A stretch of 64,000 nucleotides of DNA from JAJPKK01 sp963807015 (lineage in GTDB: Bacteria; Pseudomonadota; Alphaproteobacteria; Rhizobiales; Xanthobacteraceae), in assembly GCA_963807015.1 (NCBI GenBank), contig CAWEAS010000013.1, positions 248,001 to 312,000 on the forward strand, in the 5' to 3' direction. Within the stretch, counting starts at the first letter, position 1, and every line of letters begins with the position of its first letter. Shown here piece after piece: positions 33,764 through 42,585 of this stretch. The notes under the pieces were generated by a model. The model was not told the origin of the DNA and made no database searches. It worked only from the letters and a program-made list of their open reading frames with translations. The translations under genes and the position numbers were made by a program.

Positions 33764-34591
33764 TCAGCGCGCAAGCTCCATGATCTCTGCCGTGATCTCC
33801 TCCTGGCGGAGTTGCCGCTCGCGGCGAGTGAGAACATCGAGCCGGTTCTCGATGTTGGTCTTGGCCGACGCCATGGTCATCATGCGCGCCTCATTCTCCG
33901 CGGCGTAGGCGTGCATCGCGGCTTGGCAGAGCTGGGCGTAGACATATTCCGTGGCAAGGCTTTCGAGCAGGCGCTGCGGCTCAAGCGTTGTCAGCGGCTT
34001 CAGCCGGACGAGCGGACGCGCAAAACGCGTAAAGTCGATCGGCAGCAGTGAATGCCGATCAACCCGAATACCGCCGCCGGCCGCCGCGCGCGAAAACACG
34101 ATATCGACCCTGTTGATCGCGCCGTCGGCGATGTCGCCATAGAGCGCGTCGGCAATCCGGCTTGCGAAACTCGGAATGGCGTCGACGTGGCTTGCCATCG
34201 GCGCCGACCAGGCTGGCGCAAGGCCACGTTCACTGGCGATCGCAGCGCCGCGAGTCCCGACGAGAAAGATTCGGGAATTCGGCAAATCACTTTTGGCTGC
34301 ATCGAGCGCACGCTCGCCGAAGGATCCGACAAAGCCTTGCTCGGCACAGAACAGGATGATTCCGAGGCGCGAGCGCCCCCAGGGAGCCGACATCGCGCCG
34401 TCCGCCGGCAGCAAGTTCAAGGCAGTCCCGATCGCACGCGAGATCACGTCGGTATAGGCTTCGATTCCGGCGAGCAGCGAGCGGCCCTTTTGCGCGCGCG
34501 ACGCCGCGATGCCGCGCATGGCCGTAACGACCGCGTGCAACTGGCGGACATTCTAAATCTGCGCAACGATGTCGGCGAGACGCTCGGCCAT
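33764..34591 (-). pseudogene. atpG: N-ATPase gamma subunit gene with an amber codon at position 13
   Basis: ATG at 34591 directly follows the atpA stop (TAAATG) and opens MAERLADIVAQI, the expected N-terminal helix of a gamma subunit. Codon 13 is then TAG (34555-34553). The same frame continues NVRQLHAVVTAMRGIAASRAQ to the stop at 33764, ending in the C-terminal helix MTMASAKTNIENRLDVLTRRERQLRQEEIT. All other parts look intact (about 275 codons). The gamma helix is the central shaft of F1. Either the gene is inactive, translation restarts at TTG 34540 or ATG 34519 (losing part of the shaft), or the TAG is a sequencing error; CAG to TAG is one transition. Convergent with the deaminase. Confidence 0.85.
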
Positions 34592-36136
34592 TTAGGGGCT
34601 CTGTTTTGTCACGGCAGTGGGCGATCCCAGTTCGGTCACGAACGCTGTAAGACTTTCCTTGAGCCGTGCACCATCGGCTTCGTTCAAGGACCCGGTACGC
34701 TCGATCGCATCGACAACCGGCGCGGCAAAGCGATCGATCCAGCCGGGGAGTTCCGAGCGAAATGTGCCGATCTGATCGAGCGGTATGCGATCGAGGAGCC
34801 CACTATGCAGTGCCGTGACGAGTGCCACCTCATCCGCAAGCCTGAGCGGCGCGTATTGCGGCTGAGACAGAATTGCGCGGATACGGCGCCCGCGCTCGAT
34901 TTTGCTTTTGACTTGGACATCGGTGACGCCGCCGAAGCGCGTGAACATTTCGAGTTCAAGGAACTGGGCGTAGTCCAGTCGCAGTGTCTCGGCGGCGTCT
35001 CGCAGCGCCACTGCCTGGGTCTTGCCGCCGACGCGGCTGACGCTTGTTCCGACATCGACCGCCGGCTTCTGGCCCTCCTGGAACAGCCGTAAATCAAGAA
35101 CGATCTGGCCGTCGGTGATGGAGATCAGGTTGGTCGGGATGTAGGCGCTGAGGTTTCCGCCATCGAGTTCGGCGAGCGGAAGAGCGGTCAAAGATCCGCC
35201 GCCAGCGGTCTTCGCAAGCTTGGCCGCGCGTTCGAGAAGGCGCGCGTGAACATAGAAGACATCGCCCGGATAGGCTTCGCGACCCGGCGGTTGCCGCGTC
35301 AGGAGCGCGATTTCGCGATGGGTCGCGGCATGCTTGGTCATGTCGTCGATGACGACAAGGGCATGTTGGCCACGATCACGAAAATATTCGGCCATGGTGA
35401 AGCCGGCAAACGGAGCAATCCATTGCAGACCGTGCCGCCCTGATGCGCTTGCGATCACGAAGATGCAGCGCTCGGGCGCGCCGTATTTCTGGACCGCCTC
35501 GATCACCCGCTTGACGGTCGATGATTTCTGCCCGACCGCGACATAGACGCAGATCATGTCCGTCGACTTCTGATTGATGATGCAGTCGACGGCGATTGCG
35601 GTCTTGCCCACGGCACGATCACCGATGATGAGTTCACGTTGGCCGCGGCCGAGGGCGAACATCGTGTCGATGACAAGCAGTCCGGTCTGGATCGCTTCGC
35701 TGACGAAATCGCGATCGATGATCGCCGGCGCCGGCCGGTCGATGGGCTCGGCCCGTTCGGCGTTGATGTTGCCGCCGCCGTCAATCGGCCGCCCCAACGG
35801 GTCGACGATACGGCCGAGCAGCGCCGCGCCCACCGGCACGCGCACCACTTCGCCGGTTCCGCGCACCCGGTCGCCCGCTTCGACGGTTTCGCTCTCGTCG
35901 AGAAGAACGCAGCCAAGCAAATCTCGGTCGAGTGTCAGCGCGAAGCCGACCTGTCCACGTTCGAAACGCACCAGTTCGTCAAGGCGCACATTACGCAGTC
36001 CCGAGACCATCGCGATCCCGTCGGCCACGGTCTCGACGCGACCGACTTCCTCGGCGGCCGGCGCAAGCGATGCCGTGCGGACGCGCTCGGTCGCGTCCTG
36101 CAGCCAGGCATCAAGATTGGCAGGACTGCTTGTCAC
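34592..36136 (-). CDS. atpA: N-ATPase subunit alpha
   Basis: A 514-residue F1 alpha subunit. It has an N-terminal beta-barrel (about 25-90), a nucleotide-binding domain with P-loop GDRAVGKTAIAVD (about 170-182) in place of the more usual GDRQTGKT, VYVAVGQK, and a C-terminal helical bundle. It forms the F1 hexamer with AtpD, holding non-catalytic sites. ATG at 36136 overlaps the end of atpF by 26 bases, and its stop abuts the atpG start. The order atpDCQRBEFAG with no delta gene is the mark of N-type ATPases, which coexist with a standard F-ATPase elsewhere in the genome. Confidence 0.93.
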   Translation of the reverse strand: MTSSPANLDAWLQDATERVRTASLAPAAEEVGRVETVADGIAMVSGLRNVRLDELVRFERGQVGFALTLDRDLLGCVLLDESETVEAGDRVRGTGEVVRVPVGAALLGRIVDPLGRPIDGGGNINAERAEPIDRPAPAIIDRDFVSEAIQTGLLVIDTMFALGRGQRELIIGDRAVGKTAIAVDCIINQKSTDMICVYVAVGQKSSTVKRVIEAVQKYGAPERCIFVIASASGRHGLQWIAPFAGFTMAEYFRDRGQHALVVIDDMTKHAATHREIALLTRQPPGREAYPGDVFYVHARLLERAAKLAKTAGGGSLTALPLAELDGGNLSAYIPTNLISITDGQIVLDLRLFQEGQKPAVDVGTSVSRVGGKTQAVALRDAAETLRLDYAQFLELEMFTRFGGVTDVQVKSKIERGRRIRAILSQPQYAPLRLADEVALVTALHSGLLDRIPLDQIGTFRSELPGWIDRFAAPVVDAIERTGSLNEADGARLKESLTAFVTELGSPTAVTKQSP

Positions 36137-36869
36137 GGTTCAACTCCTCGCGGATGCGGTCGAGGTCAGCGCGCCAGCTATTGCGGATGATCGTGTTTCG
36201 CCCGTGCAACTCTATTCCCGCGATCAGGGTCGGGTCGCTGCGAAACGACAAAATCAGATCGTCGCCGAACATCTGCTTGAGCGTGCTGTGCACACGTTCA
36301 GTTTCGGCATCCGACAGCGGCGCCGCCGACACGACGTCTACGCTTTCTCCCGCCGCGAAAGATGCCAGGCTCTCTCTGCTTCCGGGCGACAGGGCGCGGA
36401 TCTCTTGGCAAAGACCATCGAGAAACATGGGAAACGCAATCTGCGGCGGACAGCGAGCCAGCAGACGCCGCGCGATTTCGATCGCAAGCTCGCTGGCGCG
36501 ATCGATGATGTCTAACTGTGCTGCCGCGCGGTCGCGAACGATGGACGCCTCGGCTTCGCTGTGTCGCTTCGTGATCTCCTCATGAGCCTGTTCGAGGACA
36601 CGTGCTTTCTCGGCTTCGGCCTCTTTGCGGGCCTCCAAAATGAGCCTCGCGCGCTCAGCACCGATCTCCCGGCGTACATTCTCCGCATCGGCATGCGAAT
36701 TGACCGCTTCCCGGCGTGCTGCGTCGGCATCCGCGAGCAACCGGTCCGCCGCCGCCTGGCGCTTGGCCACGACGTCCATTATCGGCCGGAAAAAGAACCG
36801 GGCGAGGATCCAGATGAGAACCAGGACATTGACGGTCTGGAGCGCCAGCGTCCACCAGTCGATGCGCAT
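36111..36869 (-). CDS. atpF: N-ATPase subunit b
   Basis: A 252-residue subunit with one N-terminal membrane helix (MRIDWWTLALQTVNVLVLIWILARFFF) and a long Ala/Glu/Arg-rich coiled coil (about 35-150), then a globular C-terminal part not present in ordinary b subunits. In N-ATPases, which lack delta, this extended C-terminus probably takes over the delta function (LSPGSRESLASFAAGESVDVVSAAPL resembles the delta C-terminal domain). ATG at 36869 was preferred over 36914 because it starts at the membrane helix. It overlaps atpA by 26 bases. Confidence 0.9.
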   Translation of the reverse strand: MRIDWWTLALQTVNVLVLIWILARFFFRPIMDVVAKRQAAADRLLADADAARREAVNSHADAENVRREIGAERARLILEARKEAEAEKARVLEQAHEEITKRHSEAEASIVRDRAAAQLDIIDRASELAIEIARRLLARCPPQIAFPMFLDGLCQEIRALSPGSRESLASFAAGESVDVVSAAPLSDAETERVHSTLKQMFGDDLILSFRSDPTLIAGIELHGRNTIIRNSWRADLDRIREELNRDKQSCQS

Positions 36870-36873
36870 GAGC

Positions 36874-37119
36874 TCAATGGATGAAGGGGTTCGCGAATAG
36901 CACCAGGAGCGCAATCACCAGGCAGTAGATCGCCATCGTTTCGATCATGGCGAGGCCGACGAACAGCGTACGTGATATGTTGTTCGCGGCTTCCGGTTGG
37001 CGGGCGATGGCATCCATCGCGGCAGCCACCGCGCGCCCCTCACCGAGCGCAGGACCGATGGCCCCGAACGATACCGCGACGGCAGCTGCGACAATGCTGA
37101 CGATCTCGATCCAATTCAT
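36874..37119 (-). CDS. atpE: N-ATPase subunit c (rotor ring)
   Basis: An 81-residue two-helix hairpin with ARQPE loop. The ion-binding helix reads GLAMIETMAIYCLVIALLV with the essential carboxylate Glu60, then Thr61 and Tyr65, which matches the E-S/T-x3-Y pattern of sodium-binding c rings. A second carboxylate, Glu27 (GPALGEGRAV), replaces the Gln found at that place in classic Na+ c subunits. ATG at 37119 overlaps the atpB stop as ATGA. It forms the membrane ring driven by or driving Na+ or H+. Confidence 0.95.
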   Translation of the reverse strand: MNWIEIVSIVAAAVAVSFGAIGPALGEGRAVAAAMDAIARQPEAANNISRTLFVGLAMIETMAIYCLVIALLVLFANPFIH

Positions 37120-37814
37120 GTTTCTTGCCTTTCGTTGCTGCTGACACTGCGGCCGTCGCTGACCGCACTCGCGATAAAGACCATGGCCAGTACGGTGAAG
37201 ATGTAGGCCTGAATGGCTCCGACTAGCAGTTCGAGCGCCATCAGCGGAATCGGAACCAGCAGGCCGGCAAGAGACAGAACAATGCCGATAATGAAGACCC
37301 CGCTCATGACATTGCCGAACAGCCGGACGATTAAGGAAAACGTGCGCGTGAAGGTTTCAACAATGTTCAATGGGATCATGACGATTGACGGCTCAGCAAA
37401 GGTCTTCAGGTAACCGCGAACGCCGCGCGCGCGGATGCCGAAGTAGATGATCGCAAAGAACACGATCACGCCGAGCGCGGCATCGGTCTCGATATGAGCC
37501 GTCGGCGGCTCGACGCCGGGCACCAAGGATGACCAATTCGCCGCCAGGATGAACAGAAACAACGTGCCGATCATCGGAACGTAGAGCGTTGGCGCGACGC
37601 GCATCGTCGCTCGAATCTGATCTTCGATGGCGCCGACGATCAATTCGAGAACAGCTTGATAGCGCGACGGATTGAGCGTGAGCGCGCGAGTGGCGAACCA
37701 GCCGGCGAGCGCGAGGGCCACCATCAGACCCCAGGTCACGATGACAGGCCCGGTGATCGGCACGGGCCCGATCATGAACAAAATCTTCGAAGCGAGCGGG
37801 GATTGGATCATCAT
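37116..37814 (-). CDS. atpB: N-ATPase subunit a
   Basis: A 232-residue membrane subunit with five to six helices. The essential stator arginine is in SLIVRLFGNVMSG, and the C-terminal helix region ALELLVGAIQAYIFTVLAMVFI is canonical. It forms the ion half-channels facing the c ring. ATG at 37814 overlaps the atpR stop by ATGA; the long frame to 38063 is not used. The proteins on either side in the operon are atpR and atpE, as in other N-ATPases. Confidence 0.93.
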   Translation of the reverse strand: MMIQSPLASKILFMIGPVPITGPVIVTWGLMVALALAGWFATRALTLNPSRYQAVLELIVGAIEDQIRATMRVAPTLYVPMIGTLFLFILAANWSSLVPGVEPPTAHIETDAALGVIVFFAIIYFGIRARGVRGYLKTFAEPSIVMIPLNIVETFTRTFSLIVRLFGNVMSGVFIIGIVLSLAGLLVPIPLMALELLVGAIQAYIFTVLAMVFIASAVSDGRSVSSNERQET

Positions 37815-38110
37815 CGTGCTCCGCCGCGAAGCATCGCTGTCCGCGCGATCAGAATGCCTGCTGTCGTGCCGAGCAGCGGCATGGCGCCGACGAGCCTCGT
37901 TATGATGGCGAGCGCGGCTGCAATCAGAACCAATCGCGCTAGCTGGGTGCCGAATGGCACGAGAACAGAGCGGCCGGAAGCTAGCCTCCCGACGACCCAT
38001 CGTAGCGTCATGAACTGAAATACGCCGATGACCATGCCAACGGGAAGCCACACGCTGGCCCAAAGAAGCGAAACGATCAGATCGCGTCCGGCAGGAGCAA
38101 AATGCATCAT
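37811..38110 (-). CDS. atpR: N-ATPase accessory subunit AtpR
   Basis: A 99-residue membrane protein with three hydrophobic segments, matching the AtpR family found only in N-ATPase operons. AtpR is thought to help set up the c ring through a conserved polar pattern in its helices. ATG at 38110 overlaps the atpQ stop (ATGA), and its own stop overlaps atpB. Longer starts up to 38215 run into atpQ and were rejected. Confidence 0.85.
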   Translation of the reverse strand: MMHFAPAGRDLIVSLLWASVWLPVGMVIGVFQFMTLRWVVGRLASGRSVLVPFGTQLARLVLIAAALAIITRLVGAMPLLGTTAGILIARTAMLRGGAR

Positions 38111-38406
38111 TGCTTTTGCATCCATTGCCAACCCGACCAAAATCCGATCACGACGCCGACAAGCAGCAATGGCGCGCTCCAAAAGATGCCGGTGCCGAGC
38201 TTGTGGTCGAGCCATCGTCCGATGAAGAGACCGACGAGCGTCGGCGTGACGATGATCCAGCCGAGCACGCCGATCTGGCCGACAAAACGTGCCGTGGACG
38301 GCTCGCCTTCGGTGAGCCAGCGCCGCCGCCGCTGCTGCCGCGTTCGAACGGCATCGCTCAGGCCATCGGGGGCCGTCGGTTCAGGCGCGGCGCTTTTGGC
38401 CTTCAC
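38107..38406 (-). CDS. atpQ: N-ATPase accessory subunit AtpQ (AtpI/AtpZ-like)
   Basis: A 99-residue protein with a basic N-terminal region (RTRQQRRRRW) and two membrane helices (VLGWIIVTPTLVGLFIGRWLD and FWSAPLLLVGVVIGFWSGW), matching the AtpQ/AtpI-Z type. These small proteins assist assembly of the rotor and perhaps Mg2+ supply. The start is GTG at 38406, overlapping the atpC stop (GTGA). It is the third gene of the N-ATPase operon. Confidence 0.85.
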   Translation of the reverse strand: MKAKSAAPEPTAPDGLSDAVRTRQQRRRRWLTEGEPSTARFVGQIGVLGWIIVTPTLVGLFIGRWLDHKLGTGIFWSAPLLLVGVVIGFWSGWQWMQKQ

Positions 38407-38825
38407 GGCTGATCCCCGAATATGCTCGGCCGCTCCGGCCGCAGATAACGTAAGATCTGGCGGATCGCTTTCATCTGCAGTTTCAGGCCTTCCGTCCGCG
38501 CGCTCCGCTCCGCCTCGACGGTTTCGCGGAACTGCGCCAGCACGACCCGTTCAAGATGGTCGAGGTCATCACCCAACACCGCCTCGCGGGTGGCGATCGC
38601 GACCTCGTTGCCGTTCGTCACCGACAACACGCCGCGGCTTACGGCGCAAAAGCGCTGATGATCGCTCTCATGATGCCAGCTTACGACCGACACCGTCAGC
38701 GCGGTCAGGAAATCAGCATGTCCTTTGAGGATGCCGAAGCCGCCGCTTTCGTCTTCTGCCCGCACCGCGACGACATCATGATCGTCGATGACGAGAGCGG
38801 TGGGTGTTGTAATCAGCAGTCTCAT
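38403..38825 (-). CDS. atpC: N-ATPase subunit epsilon
   Basis: A 140-residue protein with an N-terminal beta-sandwich (MRLLITTPTALVIDDHDVVAVRAEDESGGFGILKGHADFLTAL) typical of epsilon and a helical C-terminal domain from about residue 90. It contacts gamma and the c ring and can inhibit hydrolysis. ATG at 38825 overlaps the atpD stop as ATGA. The N-terminal motif GxxGILxGHA is intact. Confidence 0.9.
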   Translation of the reverse strand: MRLLITTPTALVIDDHDVVAVRAEDESGGFGILKGHADFLTALTVSVVSWHHESDHQRFCAVSRGVLSVTNGNEVAIATREAVLGDDLDHLERVVLAQFRETVEAERSARTEGLKLQMKAIRQILRYLRPERPSIFGDQP

Positions 38826-40255
38826 GCCGAAGCAGCCTCCCGGTTGGCAGCGGCTTCCTTCCCCCGCGCCTCGTCGATCGTGCCCACCATGTAAAGCGAA
38901 CTCTCCGCCCATTTATCGCAGTCACCGCCGAGAATGGCCCGACAGCCTTTGATGGTTTCGACGAGCGGCACCGAGCGGCCAGGCTTGCCCGTGAACGCCT
39001 CGGTGACGGAAAACGGTTGGGTGAGGAAGCGCAGCAGCCGTCGCGCCCGCATGACGATGAGGCGATCGCGTGCACTCAATTCCTCGATGCCAAGCAGCGA
39101 GATGATGTCCTGAAGCTCCTTGTAGTGCGCGATCGCTTCGCGGACTTCTTCAGCAACACGGTAATGCTCGTCGCCGACCACCGTCGGATCGAGCAGGATC
39201 GAGGACGAGCTCAGAGCATCGACCGCCGGGTACATGCCCTCGGCGGCCATCGATCGCGACAGCACGATCATGCTGTCGAGGTGGCTTGAAATCGCGGTCA
39301 CCGCCGGATCGGTAAAGTCATCGGCCGGAACATAAACGGCTTCGATCGCCGTCACCGATGCGCCCGACACCGAGGCGATGCGTTCGTGAAGTGCAGCGAC
39401 TTCCGTCGCGAGTGTCGGCTGATATCCGAGCCGCGACGGCAGCCGCCCCAAGAGGCCGGAGACCTCGCTGCCCGCCTGCACGAAGCGAAACACGTTATCC
39501 ATCAACAGCAGCACATTTTGCCGCTTCTGGTCGCGGAAATATTCGGCGATCGTTAGAGCCGTCAGACCGACGCGCCAGCGTGCCCCCGGCGGCTCGTTCA
39601 TCTGGCCATAGACGAGCACGCTGCGCTCGATGACGCCCGAGCGCTGCATCTCGGTAAGCAACTCATGACCCTCGCGGGAACGCTCGCCGATGCCGGCAAA
39701 GACCGAGATGCCCTGATAGCTTTTGACCATGGCGTGGATGAGTTCCATCACCACCACGGTCTTGCCCACACCGGCACCGCCAAACATGGCGGCCTTACCT
39801 CCCTGCGCAAGCGGCGCGAGGAGGTCGATGACCTTGATGCCTGTTTCGAAGATCGCAGTCGCCGGAGTCCGGTCGATGAGCGGTGGGGCCGATCGGTGGA
39901 TCGGTACACGCGGCAGGCTATCCGGGAGCGGCGGGCCGTTGTCCCGAACGTTGCCGGTAACGTCGAGCAGGCGACCAAGGACGGGTTCGCCAACCGGCAC
40001 GGTCACCGGCGCGCCCGTTGCACGTACCTCGGCTCCACGCCTGAGGCCGGCGGTCGCCTGAAGTGCAACGCCGCGCACCGTGCTCTCATCGAGGTGCGCC
40101 TGAACCTCGATCATGAGGATACCCGGCTGATCCCATTCGACGATCAGCGCCTCTTCGACCCGCGGCAGCTCTGCGCCGGCAGCAAAGGCAACGTCCACGA
40201 CCGCGCCGCGGACGGCTAGAACCTTTCCCCTGCGAGGTGTGGGCTGTGTCATCAT
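38822..40255 (-). CDS. atpD: N-ATPase subunit beta (catalytic)
   Basis: A 477-residue catalytic F1 subunit with P-loop GGAGVGKTVVVMELIHAM (about 155-170), the catalytic region GERSREGHE, and VLLLMDNVFRFVQAGSEVSGLLGRLPSRLGYQPTLATE, where family members normally read DNIFRFxQAGxEVS. ATG at 40255 (MMTQPTPRRGKV) is the family start; a TTG at 40264 was rejected. It is the first gene of the nine-gene N-ATPase operon, and its promoter must lie between 40256 and 40414. Confidence 0.94.
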   Translation of the reverse strand: MMTQPTPRRGKVLAVRGAVVDVAFAAGAELPRVEEALIVEWDQPGILMIEVQAHLDESTVRGVALQATAGLRRGAEVRATGAPVTVPVGEPVLGRLLDVTGNVRDNGPPLPDSLPRVPIHRSAPPLIDRTPATAIFETGIKVIDLLAPLAQGGKAAMFGGAGVGKTVVVMELIHAMVKSYQGISVFAGIGERSREGHELLTEMQRSGVIERSVLVYGQMNEPPGARWRVGLTALTIAEYFRDQKRQNVLLLMDNVFRFVQAGSEVSGLLGRLPSRLGYQPTLATEVAALHERIASVSGASVTAIEAVYVPADDFTDPAVTAISSHLDSMIVLSRSMAAEGMYPAVDALSSSSILLDPTVVGDEHYRVAEEVREAIAHYKELQDIISLLGIEELSARDRLIVMRARRLLRFLTQPFSVTEAFTGKPGRSVPLVETIKGCRAILGGDCDKWAESSLYMVGTIDEARGKEAAANREAASA

Positions 40256-40414
40256 GGCCGGCAAGATCGGACGCTTCGGCCCTTCCCGCGTTGACCAAGG
40301 TCAAACGCAAGAATTGCAGCCCTGCGACGATTCCCGCAGTGTCAGGTGGCGTTGCCGAAAACGCAGGCAGGGCTTGAGGCAAGCCGCCGCAGGCGATCCG
40401 ACGCGGGGCGCGCT

Positions 40415-41224
40415 TCACTTCGTCCCGGCGAGAACGTATTGCTCAATCGCGGCGGCGAACCCGTCCTCAGTATTCGCGGTCGTGACATAGTCCGCCTGGC
40501 CTTTGACTTCCAGGCTGGCGTTCCCCATCGCGATCGACATGCCCGCCTTTCGAAACATCGCAACGTCGTTGTCCATATCGCCCAGTACGGCAATCGCATC
40601 GAGAGGAACGGCAAGGCGCTGAGAGAGAGTTTCGACGAAGGTCCCCTTGTCGAAACCCGGCGGCGTAATGTCGAGATAGTAGGGCTGTGAGCGAGCAACA
40701 AACGCCTGCTCGCCGATCTCCTCGCGCACCGCACCCTCGCATCGCGCAAGCTTCGCGAAATCCTGGCTGGAGCCAACGATCTTCGAGGCCCACGCGAAGT
40801 ACGGGTCGAAATTTTCGACCAGGATCGGCCCGGCCTGAATCGTCCGCTCTTCGCGCGCAATGTAGTGACCATCGGTATCGCGGATAAGCCAGCCCTCCGT
40901 TGTGTAGAGCCAGATATCGGCGGAAAACGCAGCGAGCACTTCGGCACTCTTGCGCGCTGCCGGCTCAGGAACGTAGTGGCTTTCAATCACTTCAAGCGTG
41001 GGCAGGACAATTGCGCCGCCGCTGAAGGCACCGAGCATCAGCCGAAGCGACAGCGGCTCGATAAGCATTCTCAATCCGTTCGGTGGACGACTGCTGACGA
41101 CCGTGAAGCCAATGCCTCGTTCGTTAAGCAAGCGGACAGCGCGCTCGCTCGACTTCGTCAGCTCTTTATCAGGAGTGACCAGGGTCCCGTCGACGTCCGA
41201 TACGACAAGCGAAATCCCGGCCAT
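40415..41224 (-). CDS. Cof-type HAD-superfamily phosphatase
   Basis: A 269-residue HAD hydrolase (type IIB). Motif I is SDVDGTLVTPD with nucleophile Asp10 and acid Asp12, motif II is VVSSRP, motif III Lys is in DKGTFVETLSQRL and motif IV is LGDMDNDVAMFRKAGM. These enzymes dephosphorylate sugar phosphates, flavin mononucleotide or pyridoxal phosphate. The cap domain is about 85-180. ATG at 41224. It lies upstream of the N-ATPase operon on the same strand with a 159-base gap. Its substrate is unknown. Confidence 0.87.
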   Translation of the reverse strand: MAGISLVVSDVDGTLVTPDKELTKSSERAVRLLNERGIGFTVVSSRPPNGLRMLIEPLSLRLMLGAFSGGAIVLPTLEVIESHYVPEPAARKSAEVLAAFSADIWLYTTEGWLIRDTDGHYIAREERTIQAGPILVENFDPYFAWASKIVGSSQDFAKLARCEGAVREEIGEQAFVARSQPYYLDITPPGFDKGTFVETLSQRLAVPLDAIAVLGDMDNDVAMFRKAGMSIAMGNASLEVKGQADYVTTANTEDGFAAAIEQYVLAGTK

Positions 41225-41365
41225 GCATCTGCTCCACGCCGCCCGCTCTTCAATGATTTCGTAGCCGATTGGTTTCGGTCCAGTCCGTCGGCATCAAACG
41301 GGGAAGAAACCGATGTCGGAACAGAGTTCCCGTCTGCGTGAGCGAGCGCAGCCGAAACCCGCGGC

Positions 41366-42415
41366 CTAGGCCTCGACGGTCACGGACGGTGTCCCGGCTG
41401 TCGTGCGTCCGATGATCCGCGCGTTCGGATAGCCGGCCGCGATGATCGAACGCAGAATCTCCGCTGCTGACGCTGGATCGCAGGCAATCAACAAACCGCC
41501 CGAGGTCTGCGGATCGGTGAGGAGCTGGCGCTGCCATTCGGGAAAGCCGTCGGGCAAAGTTACGGCCTCACCATAACTTGCCCAGTTGCGCGTCGAGGCG
41601 CCGGTGACGAAGCGCTGCTGCGCGAGCGCCGCCGCATCCGACAACAACGGGAGATCGGCGACCCGAACCGACAGCGCAAGGTTCGAGCCCCGCGCCATCT
41701 CGAGTGCGTGGCCGAGGAGACCGAATCCGGTGACGTCGGTGACGGCATGAACAGCCGGGTTCGTGGCGAGCTCCATTCCGATGCGATTGAGGAGTGTCAT
41801 CGAACCGATCATTTCAGCGTAGGCCTCAGCCAACAACGCGTCCTTCTTGAAGGCGGCCGAATAGATGCCAACACCGAGCGCCTTCGTGAGGATCAGGGTG
41901 TCACCCGCACGTGCGGTGCAATTGCGCCGAATGTTGTCGGTTGGACAAAGGCCGATGACGGCGAGCCCGTAAATCGGCTCGGGAGAATCGATTGAGTGGC
42001 CGCCGGCAACCGGGATGCCAGCCGTGCCGCAGACCTCCGCGCCGCCGGCGAGAATCTCGCGCACCATCCCCGGCGACACCTTGTCGACCGGCATCCCGAC
42101 GATAGCGAGCGCCATGATCGGCTTGCCGCCCATGGCGTAGACGTCTGAGATGGCATTGGTCGCGGCGATCCGGCCGAAATCGCGCGGATCATCAACCATC
42201 GGCATGAAGAAATCGGTGGTCGCGATGATGCAGGTGCCATCCTCCAGCTGCCACACCGCCGCGTCATCGCCGGTTTCGGTGCCGACCAGCAATTGCCGAT
42301 AGGGCTGCACCGCGGGTTGCTCGGCGAGAATCTGCTGCAAGACGGATGGTGCGAGCTTGCAGCCGCAGCCTCCGCCATGGGCGAGACTGGTCAAACGAAC
42401 GACTTGGGTATCCAT
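41366..42415 (-). CDS. selD: Selenide, water dikinase
   Basis: A 349-residue selenophosphate synthetase (AIR synthase-like fold) converting selenide and ATP to selenophosphate for selenocysteine and 2-selenouridine synthesis. The catalytic motif HGGGCGCKLAP carries Cys17 and Lys20, the same positions as in E. coli SelD; it is cysteine rather than selenocysteine. Phosphate- and Mg-binding features such as TTDFFMPMVDDP, ISDVYAMGG and TDPQTSGGLL are intact. ATG at 42415 is the family start. No selA, selB, selC or mnmH appears in the window, so the destination of the selenophosphate is not visible here. Confidence 0.94.
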   Translation of the reverse strand: MDTQVVRLTSLAHGGGCGCKLAPSVLQQILAEQPAVQPYRQLLVGTETGDDAAVWQLEDGTCIIATTDFFMPMVDDPRDFGRIAATNAISDVYAMGGKPIMALAIVGMPVDKVSPGMVREILAGGAEVCGTAGIPVAGGHSIDSPEPIYGLAVIGLCPTDNIRRNCTARAGDTLILTKALGVGIYSAAFKKDALLAEAYAEMIGSMTLLNRIGMELATNPAVHAVTDVTGFGLLGHALEMARGSNLALSVRVADLPLLSDAAALAQQRFVTGASTRNWASYGEAVTLPDGFPEWQRQLLTDPQTSGGLLIACDPASAAEILRSIIAAGYPNARIIGRTTAGTPSVTVEA

Positions 42416-42585
42416 CAGCTTGGTCTTTCGGTTAGCGCGCCAGATCTTTCCGGGCTGCTGCAAAAGCTGCCGCAGCTATCCTAGAGTGACGCCGTTGATC
42501 ACCGCATCACAAGCGAGAAATGAGCATTGCCGGTTGCAACGGCAAGCCGTTCGAAACCGCACTGACGATACGACGACGATCCCGT

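Noticed and set aside
34553..34555. Recoding of the atpG TAG as an unusual amino acid, given selD nearby
   Set aside because: Selenocysteine uses UGA, not UAG, and no pyrrolysine genes are visible; a plain nonsense codon or error is simpler.
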